A stretch of 64,000 nt of DNA from Apostichopus japonicus (GCF_037975245.1 NC_092575.1:20597841-20661840), one strand, 5' to 3'. Counted from the first letter of the stretch, positions 1 through 14,440 are shown. Program-made: numbers and translations. Notes: generated by a model from the letters alone, not told the origin.

Positions 1-1486
1 AGTTAAAGGTCTTAGGTATTATTCCCCAAACATGCTAGAAAATCAGATAATATGGTCCACCCATGTTCAATATTTTAACACCCATTTAACTACCTCTCTG
101 AAAGTAGTCATCCACACTAAGATAATAAATTGTCTATCTTCAGACTCCTTTAAATGGGTAGGACATATTCGGAGGATCAGAGCTTCTAGGAAAGTACCTT
201 TCATAACTTCTAGCAATTTTAGCTAGAGCTAATATATGGCAACAAATACTGATGACCTCTTAAACTAGATCTATAATTGAGTGTAGTAATCATGTGATAG
301 GTAGGCAACTACAAATTACAATTATGGAAAAATAATAATCATAAAAAATAAAAAAATGGCTTGATACATTCCATGATAGAAAGAAACACTTAACACTGAA
401 AAAATAACAGAATGTGGAATATATGAAATTTAGTTGCCATGGCAATGCCAAATCATGCACATCAGGTTATGGTTTCATCTGGCATTTATATAACGCTTGG
501 CTAAATCTCAAATTGATGCATGACTCAGAATTGACAAAAATTTAGAACCTCTCTTCTTTATAACAAATATGGCACGGAAAACACAATCATGGATAAAGAA
601 CTGAGGAGGTATGCACACACACTTACCAATTGATGATGACAAGTGTAGCTAGCTTCTTACCGGAGAAATCCAAATTCCATCACAGATGGTACAGATTTTA
701 AGATACTGATTATAATGGCTCTCCTATCTAACCTTCACAACACACACGCAAACACAAACACAACATCAAGCATGAACAAGTTCTATCCGGACAGCGAATA
801 ACAAACCATGTACGTTACCCTTCTATAAATGCCAAGAATTCAACTACCGGATTCCTGCAACCGTTCACGCATGCCTCTGTGAACTACTCTGTACAATAAA
901 TTTCTATATATTCCACAATATTGCAAATGACATAATTAAATCATACATCTGAAAAGAGATCTCACTGAAACAGCTATATTTGAAAGGTCAGAGATATAAT
1001 TCCTGGGTGACTTAATAATTATTTAAATCTTGTTAAACAAGTCCAATCCACTTCCTATCTCAGGAAGTGAAAGATATATATATGAGTTTACGATTAGATT
1101 ATGACTGATTTGGTTCAGAGAATGAATGAATATATATATACACAAAGTATGTAATATAAATACACTATGTTTTGGAGTCTGAATAAAGCATGCAGGCGGT
1201 ATTAGTACTGAATAACATGGTGATCAAGGGTTCACTGCTACAGTATATACCTATATATATTTGCCTAATTCTTACAAAGGAAAACTGGACACTGCTTCCA
1301 TGCAATTGCTTTCATAAATTGTGAAAAATGAAAGTAAAAGTGATACCCTGAAAGAAGAATTTGAAAAGACATACCAGACCTTACTCCAAGACTGTATGTC
1401 AACAAAATGAATATCCAACATGGAATTATTCTCCTGCAAATATTTCCAAATTTCTTTTTCGCCTGGATTAATAAACAAACACCAAG

Positions 1487-1671
1487 GTGGTGGACGGAGG
1501 AGATGGATAATATAACGACTGAAGATGATATAGTTGAGAGATTGAGCTGGAAATACCGGGAGCAGAGACCACTACGACCAACGACGACAGGACTGAAGAC
1601 TATAGCAGACAGCAGCAGTACTCGGCAACAACATACCAACAGAGCAGTGCTCAGAGAGTACAGCAGCCTAA
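1487..1671 (+). other. Possible plus-strand exon
   Basis: The acceptor-like TTCTTTTTCGCCTGG...CACCAAG is followed by about 185 bp open in frame (WWTEEMDNITTEDDIVERL and so on) and GTAATA. Base composition is richer in GC than the flanks. A second frame is open over the latter half, so the coding call is weak. Confidence 0.22.
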
Positions 1672-2722
1672 AGGTAATATCTTTGGTTTGTGATCTATCA
1701 AATCAATTGCCCGTTTGGTCTTCAAGAGATGTAGAATATTTAGCAGCACTGATGAATACAGTACATGTACACACATGTGCAGAGTCACACAGTGTTCATG
1801 GAAGAAAAGCACCTTGGGCGAAATTGAGCACTGTCAATGAATAGCTGCTCTATGCTATATATGTGTGTGTGTGTGTAAGTAGTGGGTTGGTATTCCCAAT
1901 GTTCAAATTGAGTTTAGTGTATCACTGGAAGTAGTGGCTGGCAAGGTGCTGAGGATGTATGTAGATGTATGTATACACATACCATGTTGATGAAATCACA
2001 GACATGGCTGTGCTGGGAGTTTACATGGAGACAGTATCTACTACCGTGTGGATCTATAGAGAGGTACCATGGGCTAGCGACTATCAATTTGCTAAGGTCA
2101 TGTAAGGTCTCTGGTACCATTTTTACACAATGAAAGTACATGCTGCTTTATTGTCAACAGTTGAGATTAGTTTACACTGAAAGGATTAGGTTTCTTTCCC
2201 CTGAAGGAAAACAATCCTGGGTTAGATTGGGGGGGGGGGTGGGAGAAGAAGGGGGAGAGGAGGAGGGAGTCATTATTGAAGTTGAATTAAAGGAGTAGTC
2301 AAGTCCTAAAATTCAAAGATAATACAAGTTACTGTTGTAAGGAGTACAAGTTACTTCTGTAACATATAATGTGAAATAATGTGCTACGGTTTGTTTAACA
2401 AATGTTTATTTTCTTTATAATTACTGTCATTTGGAAAATTGCCATGATTTTCTAAGAAGCAGTTATAGGTTGAACAAGAAGGTAACAACATTTTTTTGAA
2501 GTCTCAAATACTTGACATGTCAGTAAGGAAAGTGAATCATAATCAAAAATTTCCTTTTCTGTTTTGTCAAACTTAAAATTTAAGTTCAATTTGTTTATTA
2601 ACAACTGAACACTCTATGTACTTTGGACATTGAATTACTGTGTTTGATTTTGTATCATTGCTCTCTTCACCACCACCCCCCCTCCGCCCCCCACCCTTCC
2701 CACCAGTCACCTACCTGTCTTC

Positions 2723-2817
2723 ACACAAGTAACCCACTCTTGCTTCCACTGATCTGGTATGTGGCCCCAGCTTTGACCTGAACACTGACCTTCCTTGTAC
2801 ATTGCATAATCTAGGTA
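2723..2817 (-). other. Possible minus-strand exon
   Basis: Minus strand: acceptor-like CTCACTGTACCTAG, then 95 bp open in one frame (LCNVQGRSVFRSKLG... ending YLCEDR), then the donor GAAGACAG|GTAGGT. The encoded piece looks protein-like but is not recognised. It could belong to the gene starting near 28.46 kb. Confidence 0.25.
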
Positions 2818-5129
2818 CAGTGAGGTTTCCATCATTTTGATTTCGGTATGTAAGTGTTATTTCAATTCTTTTTCTCTCAAATTTAACTAATATTGTTCTC
2901 ATTAGTGCAGAAAACATCAAGAAACTATATAACCGGCTTGGAAAACAAGTTCCATGTTCCAACAAAATTGTGCACAATAGAAACGTATTAAAATCACATA
3001 ATTGAACAGGTGTGCAGTGGTTGTAATGAGACCGGGTATGAACTGAGAAAACAAACTAAAATTACCCTCAGAAAGTAGCAGCAAATTTCTGACTATCAAA
3101 TTGCGTTTAGGGGTTATGAATATCTTTCAGTTTCAATATGTCACTTTCATCTCAGGAAAGCTTCTTTCCAAAGAAGTTAATCAAACCTCCAATAGCCTGA
3201 TTATCCTTTAAAATAATAGAGGGCAGCATCGCAGTTTATGACACAGATCAAATGTGACGAGTTTTGAGAGGAACGGCTATTTATTATTTATCGGATCTTC
3301 TCTTCCTTCCATCAAAGTGGACAATCGATTTACAGCTTCTGGCTTTGATGTTGACGAACTTTTCAACGTTATTTGAGAATAAAATCTCAAAACAAAGTAT
3401 TTTCATCAGCTTCCAATTCCATGTGTTTCATGTGATTAATAGTTAACGCAGGAATTTAAGTATCCGAGCGATGGAAAGTTGATAGGCGAATTGCTAGCTC
3501 GGTTACCACCATGTGACTAGTGATAAAATGTGGCAGAAGTGTGTCTTAGTTTGATCAACTGTTAGGCTTTTAATATTAAGAGTAAATGTCAGTAGATTTG
3601 GTAAATTGTTTTTAACAAATGTTAAAACGGGCAAGAAAAGTGTTGGAATCAGTAATTTTGCAATCCAACAAATATGGATGAATAATGGCAAGGTTTGCTT
3701 ACAAGTCAGTCTTCTCAGGTAGCCTTAAATAGCCACTGTTGCCATTCCTCTCCTCCTCCCCCACTCTACATTTCCAAAAAGGATGTCTAGTAAATCCTAA
3801 ACTGTAACTCCTCTATTCTTCAACCACTATTATTCTCTACTTTTACAATATCTACTTTCACCCTATTGTGACCCTTTCCCCGCCCGACCTCCCCCCACCC
3901 TCCTCCCCCTCAGACATCCCAATATGTAGATGGGGACAACCATGTATCCATTTTGAATACAAGGTGTTGAAGTGCACAATAATGCAAATTTAGCTTTCTT
4001 CCTAAAAAAGATCCATTTTGTACATGTACATACATACTTCAAACAGAATGTAAAAATTCATCTATAGGATGACAACAGGGGCAAGGTCTACCAATGGATA
4101 ATAATCCAACAGAAAATTGTGAGAAGATATATATGCAAGGAACAACTCACTTTGGAATTGAGCTTTGAGTTCATTTGGAATAGTTCTCAAACTGAAATAG
4201 AGAGCACTATGTAACATCAGCTTGGAAACAAGGTTATGATAATAGAGGGCAGTATATCACTTTTCAATTTCCTTAAAAAGCAGATTGATATCAAAACACA
4301 GTTGAAATTTGTCTACTGTACATGTGTGTGTATGTGTGGACATTTCTACAGTATGTAAGTACAGTATGTTTACGTGTGGAGAATTGTCCCAACTTTGCTT
4401 TGTTTTACTTTAAAATGATTGCTTATGTACAGTGTATCACACAACATTGTCAGATTTTTCCCTCGCTTCAGGAATTTTACCGAGAGAGCAAAAAACTGAG
4501 AGACAGAAAAGGGGTGGGGGGAGGAGGAGGAAGACGGAGGGATGGAAAACATTTACAGAAATTTGCTGGAATCAAGCAAACAATGAGGAGTATTTCTATT
4601 TTTTATGTCGATGCCTGCAGGTCTTCACTTCAAATGAGACCTTTTAAGATATGCAACAAAATACTTGTGTTTACCAATGTAAATGATAGAATGCACATCT
4701 GACTAACACTAACTGAATTTACTTCAATCTTGAAGAGTAATGAACAATGATCAGACTTCCCGAGTAATTAGCATTCTTTTCACACATTAATTAACTGAGA
4801 TATGTCACAATTTAGGTACCATAGTAAACACCCAGCACTCCGCCTTTGTATATAAACTCTATATATATATGTATCGATGTACTCGAGTTTTATCTTTCAA
4901 TGACATTTATCTTTTTAACCATCACAAAATAAAAATGTCACTGTTACAGAATATACCCTCAAGATTAATGCAAGGCCTCCCTTAGCAGCTGGTAGTTAAA
5001 AACATTTGCAAGAGAGAGAAAGAAAGAAAAGAGAGAGTTAGAGAGAGACGGTTAACCAGGCCACGGTTCTAATATAATCAGTAGGTTATCATTAAAAGAT
5101 GTTAGGTAGCATTGACAATTATTATCTCG

Positions 5130-5360
5130 AGGGGATCCATCCAGGGGTACAGTCGACTTTCAAGATGGTCTTCAAAGAGACCTGGATGCAAGACCTAGAT
5201 TCCACTGCGGAGCAATTACCGCATTCGCTCTCAGGATAAATGACAAAAATGGAGGAGGACTGTTCAACATCATTGTTCGATGACCCCTGTTCAAAAGGTC
5301 AACGGTTCTGATACAAATAAGGACGATTGACCTATCCCCTTCGTACCATTGCACTTTCTT
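5130..5360. other. GC-richer island with overlapping open frames
   Basis: Both strands are open here. The plus frame has LDARPRFHCGAITAFALRIN and stops at the TGA near 5281; the minus frame is 60 codons from 5354. Only one, or neither, can be real. Not recognised. Confidence 0.25.
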
Positions 5361-5763
5361 TGAGTTTGTAAACCTAATACAAACATGGTAAACAATTCTT
5401 AAGGAACTAGTTTACCCGGTCCCAAAACCAATTTCTATTCTACTTTCTCAGTACGATAAGACTTGATGAAAATTTAAAGAATGACTTGTTTCATTTGTTT
5501 TTGTTTCTTTGTTTCCACACAATGTGTGAAGGAAGTTAACTAATAAACTAACAAAGTTAATATGATTAGTTAATATATTCTTCTGTATGCTGCTGAAAAC
5601 TTAAACACATAAATTAATGAAAGCTTATATTTTTTTAATACAAGGCTAGGTTAGTCTTCATTGAATTCACTGAAAATATTAAGAAAATAAACAAATTACA
5701 TATCTTGTTTAAAAGGAATTACAGGATTGATTCTTTGACCAACTGAACTGAAAAGTGGCAATT

Positions 5764-5868
5764 AACCCCCTCCCCTCCTCCCCTCACTGGTACTAAATTT
5801 AACCCCCTCACTGGTACTAAATTAACCCCCTCACTGGTACTACATTTATCCCCTCACTGGTACTAAAG
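5764..5868. repeat. Short tandem repeat, CCCCTCACTGGTACTAAATT
   Basis: Four units of about 20-25 bp in a row. Confidence 0.9.
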
Positions 5869-7355
5869 TTCATTGACTATATGTATATATATACTGTATC
5901 CATGAAGGTGACTATCGCTGTCAAAATTAAGTTCCCAGCCCACCAGAGTTTTCTGGAAAAAAAATCTCTCTCCTATCTCCATTTACACTCTTCCTCCATG
6001 GCCTATGTGACTCCTTGGTACTATGACACTACTGAAGCCTGTGTGACATTTATAATTCCTGTACTATAGGACTACTGAGTCAACATGTGAATTATTCCAA
6101 GCATGTGGAGAATGCCTCCTCTCAACCTTTAAAGTCAGCATCCCAGCATGATAGGAGCTGCTCTTCACTTAGTGAGTCAGCTCAGGTCATCCTCACCACC
6201 GGGATACAGGATGTCTATGTACTTACCAAGATGAAGGAAGTACTCTACAACTACTACTTCTACTATACTTCATCACCAGAGATGATCACAAATATTTCAA
6301 AATGAGATAGTAATAATAATAAACGCATCTTCAATAACAGGGGACATAAATTTTAATCTGCTGAAAAGAAATGAGTTCACAAAAAGAAATTCAAAGTCTA
6401 TGAAGAGAGGACTGCTCTCGTGCATCCATAAATTTACAACTTAGGGAAGATACGATACTTACAGTACGCTGAGGCAACCTGATTACCATAAATTGGGAGT
6501 AAGAGTTAACTGTCAAACATCATGATATGAATATTCATGAGGGAAAAAATCATATTTGTCAATGGTGACATGTATTAAAGTGAGAACATAGAGTGTGTCC
6601 TAATATGTTAGAAGAGTCTCAAAAGGCAAATTGTCATGTTTATCTCAAATGTGAAATTTTGAACCTTTTCCAAACTTTATCTTATTCCTAATAACTAGAC
6701 AGAAAGTTCCCTAGTTGCTGTACGAAGATTCATGAAGGGGGAAAAATGAACATAACAAGATCAAATACACTCATATTGATTGAATTCTCTGTCTTTCTCT
6801 CCATTACAGCTGTATGCGAGGATATTCACTATATAAGTTGGCAAAATTTTACAAAGGAAAAAGTGTAAACATGTTATTATAAAAGCGATACACTTCAAAG
6901 TAGTTTGTTTTGCCACATACCATGAGTGCATGTGTCCTGGTCAAATATGAGCCCACTAATGTTTTGAAGTGCACTTTCCTTTTTAAAATACTTCAGCTTT
7001 CAGTTTACTTGTTCCTCTTTTGAAATGTATGTTTTTTATGAAGGTTACAAATTTTCACACAAGAATAAATCAGAAAGCATTTACAGTTTAATCTGTCAGA
7101 GAACAAAACAATGTATCAAAAAGAAAAAGTGGAGCAGAAAATTCCAGATTTGACAGATGAAAAGAGGGACATACTCTAAGCATCCTGATCAAATTTGCAT
7201 CCAATTCCTATGTAACATTTTTTGTTCACACATCTTGTAGCAGAGTGAATGTGGTGTGATGTGATAGAAGTACACTAACATATTTGTTATCATAAAACTT
7301 ACTGGTTTAGAAAACGCATGTGTAGACTCTTTGGATGGTAGAATGAGAAGGAAGA

Positions 7356-7382
7356 GCAACGACCGGAGGAGCCGGTCGTTGC
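7356..7382. repeat. GC-rich perfect hairpin
   Basis: GCAACGACCGG and CCGGTCGTTGC form an 11-bp perfect stem around AGGAG, in otherwise AT-rich DNA. It is followed at 7445-7470 by GTGAGGAGACAGGTAAGCGA, a phrase that recurs in altered form near 17378, so this may be part of a dispersed repeat. Confidence 0.6.
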
Positions 7383-8420
7383 GGGTGCACAGTGTTAAAA
7401 GATTACCAGGGCATACTAGACACAGTAGAATGAGGTGCTAAGGTTGTGAGGAGACAGGTAAGCGAGGAGCGAAGTAAATTTATGGTTCTCATTAAACTTC
7501 AGGTTAAATTTTTCTACTTCATAAATGAATCTCTCAACTGTATAAATACACCACCGTCAATAAATCTTCCTCTGAACTCTCCTTCTGGACTATCCCTTTA
7601 ATTTCTTTCCATAACAGATACTTCAAGGTCGTCCAACATTTGGAGATGAGGATAGTTATTGTCCGATAGCCACAAGACTATCCAAAGTTGTTCAATGCCG
7701 TTCTAGTTATTTACTTACTAAGGAAACTATTAAAAGAACCTTCAGTTTATATTCGCCATCGTACACCAATCATGAGGGACAAACTAACTTTGAGATATAA
7801 ACCACTCCATCTGCGAATCTTAACAGAAAGTGCAGGTTGTCCGAAGAAGCAATTAGGAAGATCCCTTAAAAGTATCAGCATTGATCACTGTTTTCAAAAA
7901 AAATATATATATTATTATTACTTTTCACATAAACTTACAGTTTATTTCATGTGATATAACTCCAGAAATCATAATCTGATATTTGGTTAAGAGATTAACA
8001 TCTTAATCATTAATGCCTGAGTGTTATCAGCATACATACAGTAAATCCATTTCAGGTTTCTACAAAACAAGTTGAAAACTTTCATGTGTCCTTGTGATGT
8101 GGACAGCAGTCCAAGATTCAGATTCATATATGACTTATAAGGAAATATAGTTGAATAGCTTTTGCCCGTTTGTGACCTTTCTGGTCATATTCAGCAAACA
8201 GATAAAACAACCTCAAAATGGCCCTCCATAAGAAGCAAACCAACCTACCAGCAATCTAGAAGTCATCTACATGAGAAGAGGCCAAGAAGTAATTATTGGG
8301 GGATAATTTCAATTAAAGGAATATATTACATAAATTCAATTCGATGGCAACAGTGAATAATGATAAGAAACTGTATTTATGGCTTTTAGAATGTTTCTAT
8401 GGGTAAAAGGAAAGACAGGC

Positions 8421-8512
8421 AAGAGAAACGAGGAAGAGAGAGGGTAGAGAGAGGGAGAGGGGAGGGGAGGGGAGAGGAGAGGGGAGAGGAGGGGAGGGGA
8501 GAGGGAGTCTCT
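8421..8512. repeat. GA/GGA-rich low-complexity tract
   Basis: Purine-only runs of GAGAGG and GGAGGGG. Both overlapping ORFs are translated low complexity. Confidence 0.95.
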
Positions 8513-9420
8513 ATGGCTGAGATTGTTTGCTTGCAATTACTGTATGCTCACAGAATCCCCTGCCAATACAATACCTCTGTACACTGGAACTGTTTAAAAG
8601 TCTAAACTGGTAATTATTTAAGTAAACAGCATTCTAAAGTAAAGGATTTGAAAATATATATATATAAAAGGTTGTTTCATATCTCAAAATATTATAACCA
8701 GTGGTACATGACTTTCCCCTTCAAATTTCATTCCCAAAAAGTGACAATTGGCTGCTTGACCTTTCCATATAGCCTGCATTAGAAGCCATAAGAAGAACAT
8801 GAAATCAAGTTCTTAAAACCAATAGAATATGAAAAGAGAAAACTTAATGTTTGCCTTTAATATAGTGTTCACAAGTAATACACACAGCTTTAACCCATTT
8901 TTTTACCTCTTGTCCAAACCAGAGTGATTAGCCTAGAGCAACCCCAAGATTAAATGTGTCATTTTCAATCATAATGAGAGTTTTAGAGCTCAAACAGCAG
9001 GAAATCCAGGTTTAACAAGTCTCATTCTGATAGCAGACGATGATTCATTCCCCCCTTACTTGTGGATTATTTTTGTATTTAACACAGGAAGGATGCAACC
9101 GGATAATCATGGGTCCCACTCAGAAAATAAAATAAATATCATGTCTAACTATTGCCTAAAGTTAAAAAGAGAGTAAAAAACCCTGCCTTTCGATCTCTCA
9201 AGATTATACGCAATATAATTTTACCTTCTGCGTGTGGTGTCCTGTTAATTCATAAATTAGTTTCATTGGTGCAGTAATAATTAGCCTTTAATCTCAGTCT
9301 GCCCCAATTCACAAGTCAAGCTTTCGAGTGACGGTTTCGGTTATTTAGTCACGTTTCAGTGAATGGCAGCACACTTGTCAAAGGGAAGAGATTGATTGCA
9401 AAATTTTGAAAATATATGAC

Positions 9421-9810
9421 CAGTGGCGGAGCGTCCATACAGTCAGGGGGGGGGGGGGCGGATGCCCCCCTGACGGACTCGAGTGGACTGTTGGCACCCT
9501 TTTCAGCTTTACCACTTTTTACTTATTCGCGATTATTGACTTTTATATTGCGCTGTCATCTACTGTACCTATTGACATTTGTCACATTTTGTTGGTGTAA
9601 TTTGGCGATGACACCTATTTATTCTTCGTTTATCTGCAAATTAGCCAGGTCCGGAAAGGGTCATTTCCGGCGATCTAGGGAGTACCTTTACTCAAAAAAT
9701 TTCTGTACGCTACGCGCCAACCTATGGTGGCGCTCCGCTTAGATAGTGTCGAAAGCGCCCCTACAGACCATTCTCGCCCCTCCTGATCAATACCCCTAGC
9801 TCCGCCACTG
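9421..9810. mobile_element. hAT-type non-autonomous element
   Basis: The element is 390 bp long with perfect 12-bp terminal inverted repeats CAGTGGCGGAGC. The flanking 8-bp duplications are TATATGAC (9413-9420) and TATGTGAC (9811-9818), 7 of 8 matching. It contains a G-run/C-run segment and the block cgccaacctaYggtggcgct shared with 45588-46016. ORFs here are incidental. Confidence 0.9.
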
Positions 9811-9818
9811 TATGTGAC

Positions 9819-12800
9819 CAGTATGAATCTTTCAGCAGCATGAACAGTGAATATGTCTTTCCCATGAATAATTTTTATAACCTTATTTTTAGTTCATGTA
9901 TAAGCTGAGATCAACTACTGTACGTTAAGCCTAAAACAGATCAAAGTCCAACCACAGTACTCCGTGAGCTTAACCCGGATAATTTTGTAATTTTCCGTCC
10001 TACTCACGAAAGTTCTAACAATCTAGATCCTAACAAATTAAATGCTCCACAATAGCAGAAACACAAACCTTTTGCAGATCAAGACAATGAATTTTTTCAT
10101 TTTAATTGACTCCATCTCTGCAAAATTATTATGGTACATGTAAAACATGTATGTATAGTAGTACGTATTAGTTCCCAAACAAATGAGGTTGTTTATATTG
10201 CCAAAATATGTATCGATTTGTACAATGTATTTTTAAACTGCTATTTTAAGTGAACCCTTTTTCAATCTCACAGCTTTGGGAACATTGCCAACAAAAACCA
10301 CCTCTTTATTGTGGTTATTGTGGTTAAGTGAAGCAAATAACAATACATACAGTCTATTATAGTTTCTAAATTACACATTTCTATGACCAGGATGAGCCTT
10401 TTGTCATTCTAAATGATCAGTATCTCTAATGGAATGCAGAGAACCAAAATTTGATTTTTCAGTTTAGCAAAAGACTAAAATACCTCCGGTAAATACGACA
10501 CCTGATTGGATTGTGAGATATCTACAACCATAACAATTAACCAGTGCTAATCAAAAACTTGACATCAAAATTTGGCCTGTAATTACATATTGTACACTAA
10601 TGCAAGGAAGTTCATGTTAGACTGTTAGAGTAAAAATTTTCAAGTTTTTCCACAACGTGTTTCTCATTTTTGGTTTTTTATTCATATATGATTACAAATT
10701 AAGATATAATGTTAGTTAGAGCTGAGAGGGTCTAAATGTTCTTGTCATGAGGAAGTATCTTTAACAACTGATTTAAAACAGTGACACATAACTCAAGTCC
10801 CATCATATAGGACACTGGCCCAGGTACACAAGGTATAGTACAACATGAATCTTGCCAATTCAAATGATGCTCTCCATCTAAATTGTAACAGGTTTTTCAA
10901 TGGATGTACTGCTTTTCATGCCATTACGTTCCATTAGATACCCAGGTTATACCCAGCTACTGTTGCCGAAGGCTCTTTCGGGGAATTATAGATCGGCAAT
11001 TACACTAAGTGCGATTCAACATTCTACTTCAAGGCAGAGTTGTCACTTTCTCTTCAACTTACTTTGTATCTATTCTACGCATTACATGTGCAATTACATG
11101 AGGTACTGTACGTAATACATGTCATTACATCAGAAAACATTAAATCCGAAACAGAGCTCTACAAGACCCGTTACTGTACATGTATACACTTTTGTGGACA
11201 AGTTCAAATAACAATGTACCACCCATGTACTAAATTTATGCATGAACTGCTTTAATAACTTCCCCATCCACAACATACACTAAACCATCCATGGGTATAA
11301 GATGCGGACTACAGTAGCCTTTCACAATATTACCCAGCAGCATGGTGGCAGGGGAGGGGGGGCCAAATAGGACCCCTGAATATCTTATTACAAGGACAGG
11401 ATAACACCAATCAGTGTGATGCAATAATGATCTCTCTGGGAGGAACTGAGACCCACAGTACCCAGTTTCATCATATTTTTTTTCTTCTGAGACCGGGTAC
11501 TACATTCAAGGCGACCAAGAAATGTCAAGTCCCAACCTCCCCCCCCCCCCCCCGTTTTTTTGGGTCAAGTTGCGTTTCTGTAGAATATTGATGAGGGTCA
11601 TTTAAATACAAACGAAAGATTTGTCAAAACAACATACAGTAAATATTGAACAACACAACAAGGGTACTACATACTATGGCGTATTAAAAATTAACAGCGA
11701 CGTAAAACACACAGTCAGTGGGCATTAGCATGCATGTTCTCAGATCTATGTATACATAGTCACATTGATAATGATAAAAGATGTGGCTTCTGGCAGGCCT
11801 TTGTGGTATTGACACATGGGCCTGCAATAAGTTGGACTACGTATGAAGTCACACCCAACAGGGGATTCACAAATTTATAATCACAAATGCCTTGTCAACA
11901 CTATATCCCAACCTCACCCTCTCCCCTTCCCCAGATCTTAGAACCAGTGTTTGCAAATCCACAAATATTTCATATCACTATCGCTTTCGAATTCACATTT
12001 GTCACTTCCCATTCCCTCCCCCCCCCCCCTCCCCTTACCTTCCCACTCAGTTTCTGATCAAAACATCATTAAGGAGGTTATGTATTGTTTGATTCTCTCA
12101 GCTGAGATAAAATCCACCTCTTCCATGAATGCCAACCCATAATCTCTGCATGCTAGCTAGCCAGAGTACCATCACATATAATCGTCTTTTCACATCCTCC
12201 TCTAGGACAAAAACCCCTGTATCTTAGTATATAAATGTGTACAATGATTGCACTGTTAACTATGCAGCGCTGTATATATATCCATACAGCAGCAGCCTAC
12301 AGCAGCGTAGAAGGCTCTTTTATAATATTCATGCATGACTTAACACTATTGTCAATGAACAATGCATACTTAGACCTCACCAAGTGCCAATGTAAACAAC
12401 AAAGTCTGAAACTGTACATAAAATTAACTACCTTTCATTTCTCTCCCCTTTACTTGCACATCCTGGACACATAAATTTGCAAAAAAAGATGGAAGTTTTC
12501 TTTGAAAACAATGCTAATGTTATAAAACGGAAAGGATTGATCATTAACATTTCTGTTTAATAACAAACTTGAACTCAAACCCAGATATAGCACACGCTGT
12601 CACATGTGAATTAATAAATTTTAATTAAACCCTCTAACAACATGCAAGCTTGATGAGATATAGGGTGTAGATACATGAACACACTATTGTAAATCAGCTG
12701 TTTCCCCAAACCTTACTGGTTGAGGAATTTATGAGGGACAATACATGACCTGCAGTCTAGTAATGCACTGTGCCCCCCTCCCACCCTGGCTTCAGTCTAG

Positions 12801-14379
12801 TGAAGCACTGCATCCCCTCTCTCCCCCCCCCTCCCACCCATCTCATCCCATCCCACATCCAGTAGAATTGGAAGGAAGAGGTAGCACAGCTAGACTGGAG
12901 AAAAAATGAAGATTGTAATTTTGCTAGTTTATCACAATTTTATTTACAAATCAACTGAATGAAGTTCCAATAATGATCGGCAATTGATGAAACTACAGTA
13001 TTATAAAGAGACCCTGCTCAACTTGTACACCGAAAGAAAGCTACAGTGTGTAGCGGGTCGTTAAAGATTCCATTTGATAGATAATAACACAGAAATGTTG
13101 TACACAGGTCTTAATAGTGCAGAATCATATGGACAAGGCAGAAAGAAATGATAATTACAAAACCAAATAAATGAGCAACACAAAACAATAATATTTACAA
13201 GCGTCATGTTTGTTCGAACGTTTTCGAAGATATCTCATCTTCCTCCTCAGGTAGAGTAAGGCTTTAAACTTATATAGTTCCGTAAGTCTGGAGCCAATTC
13301 GTGATGACATAGATATGATTAACCATGTTGATATATGTAGCAAAGTTTAAAATACATTGAGTAGGTAGAAGGATCCATGTTGGAATAGCTGACTATTTAA
13401 AACTGGTTTCAGTTTTATGATGTAGAGAGCTTCCTTGATTTTAATCTCAAAGTCTGAGTTGCCAGTGATAATTGAATTTAAAACTATATACTTCAAATGT
13501 TAAGACCACCTGAAGAGTGAGTTAAATAACTATTAAAGGCTTTAAAAGTGCTGATCACACTGAATCCCTGTAAATGAAGTCATGGGAAGATTAAAGTAAC
13601 GCAAATGCTACTTTAATCAATTCTAAAAAGGATGTTTAGAAACTGGATATCTTCAGCTACTGTCGGACTGCCGCACTATACAGTAGTATTAACCGCAACA
13701 CTATAAATAAACCATCAGTGAAGAAGTGACTGTCACTTTGTATCAAGTTTGACTTGAAAGTTATATATATGTGTTTGGCAGTCATGGTTGGCTGCAGGAT
13801 AGGGCGGGACTGAGTACCTACAGGCAGGAAGGAAAGAGTTAAATAACAAGTACAATATCCTTAAAGGAGACTTCTTGTCTGAAAATCAACGGTACTAATG
13901 ACGATAAGCCTTCTTGATACAGAGAAACCAACATGTCAACATAAATCATGTGGTGGAACTTTTTTTGGGTGGTGGGGAGTGGGAGGGGGGTTTAATGGGT
14001 GGTTGGGGATGTTATCCATTTCCTACTTTGTGGCTTAAACCTAGCTGTCTCTCTTCTGCTTGTCTTTGTAGTTGTTCATTTAATTGATGTTTTTTTGTGT
14101 ATTGTATACAGGAGTGCACATCTTCAATCACCCGTCCTAGTTCTGTGCACTTCCTTTCACCTCATGTATGTATAATTTCTGTAACTACAATTTATGTTAT
14201 GTTGAACCTGTTGTGTTTATCCGTGAAGTGATAAACAAAGTAAACAAAGCAAAATGAACCGAAACTGTAGGAGAAGTTCTTTGTTGGCTAAGTTTCACAA
14301 GGCAGGTATCAGTTACATGATCATGACATTAATTGTTAATAGAATTACACAAAATAAGGTGTATGATAAGAGTTGCTAC
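9819..14379. other. Non-coding region
   Basis: No supported gene. It contains C-runs at 11540-11555 and 12018-12030, and a fragment at 13205-13245 with TCGAACGTTTTCGAAGATAT, in the style of a dispersed-repeat end. Confidence 0.6.
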
Positions 14380-14440
14380 TATGGAGTATCCAGGGTGTCC
14401 GCATATAAAGCGGGAGGCCCAGGTTCGAATCCCGGTGGAG
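14380..14440 (+). mobile_element. tRNA-like SINE head fragment
   Basis: A canonical B box GGTTCGAATCC lies at 14423-14433. Upstream CCGC and GCGG form an anticodon-like stem with a 7-nt loop, and the T-arm has one mismatch. No proper acceptor stem or A box is seen, so this is a decayed tRNA-derived SINE rather than a tRNA gene. Confidence 0.45.

Larger units (their letters stand above)
1..9412. other. Non-coding, AT-rich region
   Basis: Apart from the possible exons at 1.5 and 2.7 kb, the 5.1-kb island, the simple repeats and the 7.36-kb hairpin, I see only AT-rich DNA with G-runs and C-runs (2229-2241, 2675-2695). Short ORFs lack protein-like composition or splice context. Confidence 0.6.

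Noticed and set aside
1265-1639. A 124-codon minus-strand ORF with an acceptor-like tract
   Set aside because: A good minus-strand acceptor and a GTAAGA donor exist near 1275-1365, but the encoded piece is unremarkable and the plus strand is equally plausible.
11236-11424. A 62-codon minus-strand ORF ending near 11236
   Set aside because: It looks mildly protein-like but lacks splice context, similarity or a promoter.
14380-14440. A functional tRNA gene
   Set aside because: The B box is good, but there is no acceptor stem or A box and the T-stem has a mismatch.
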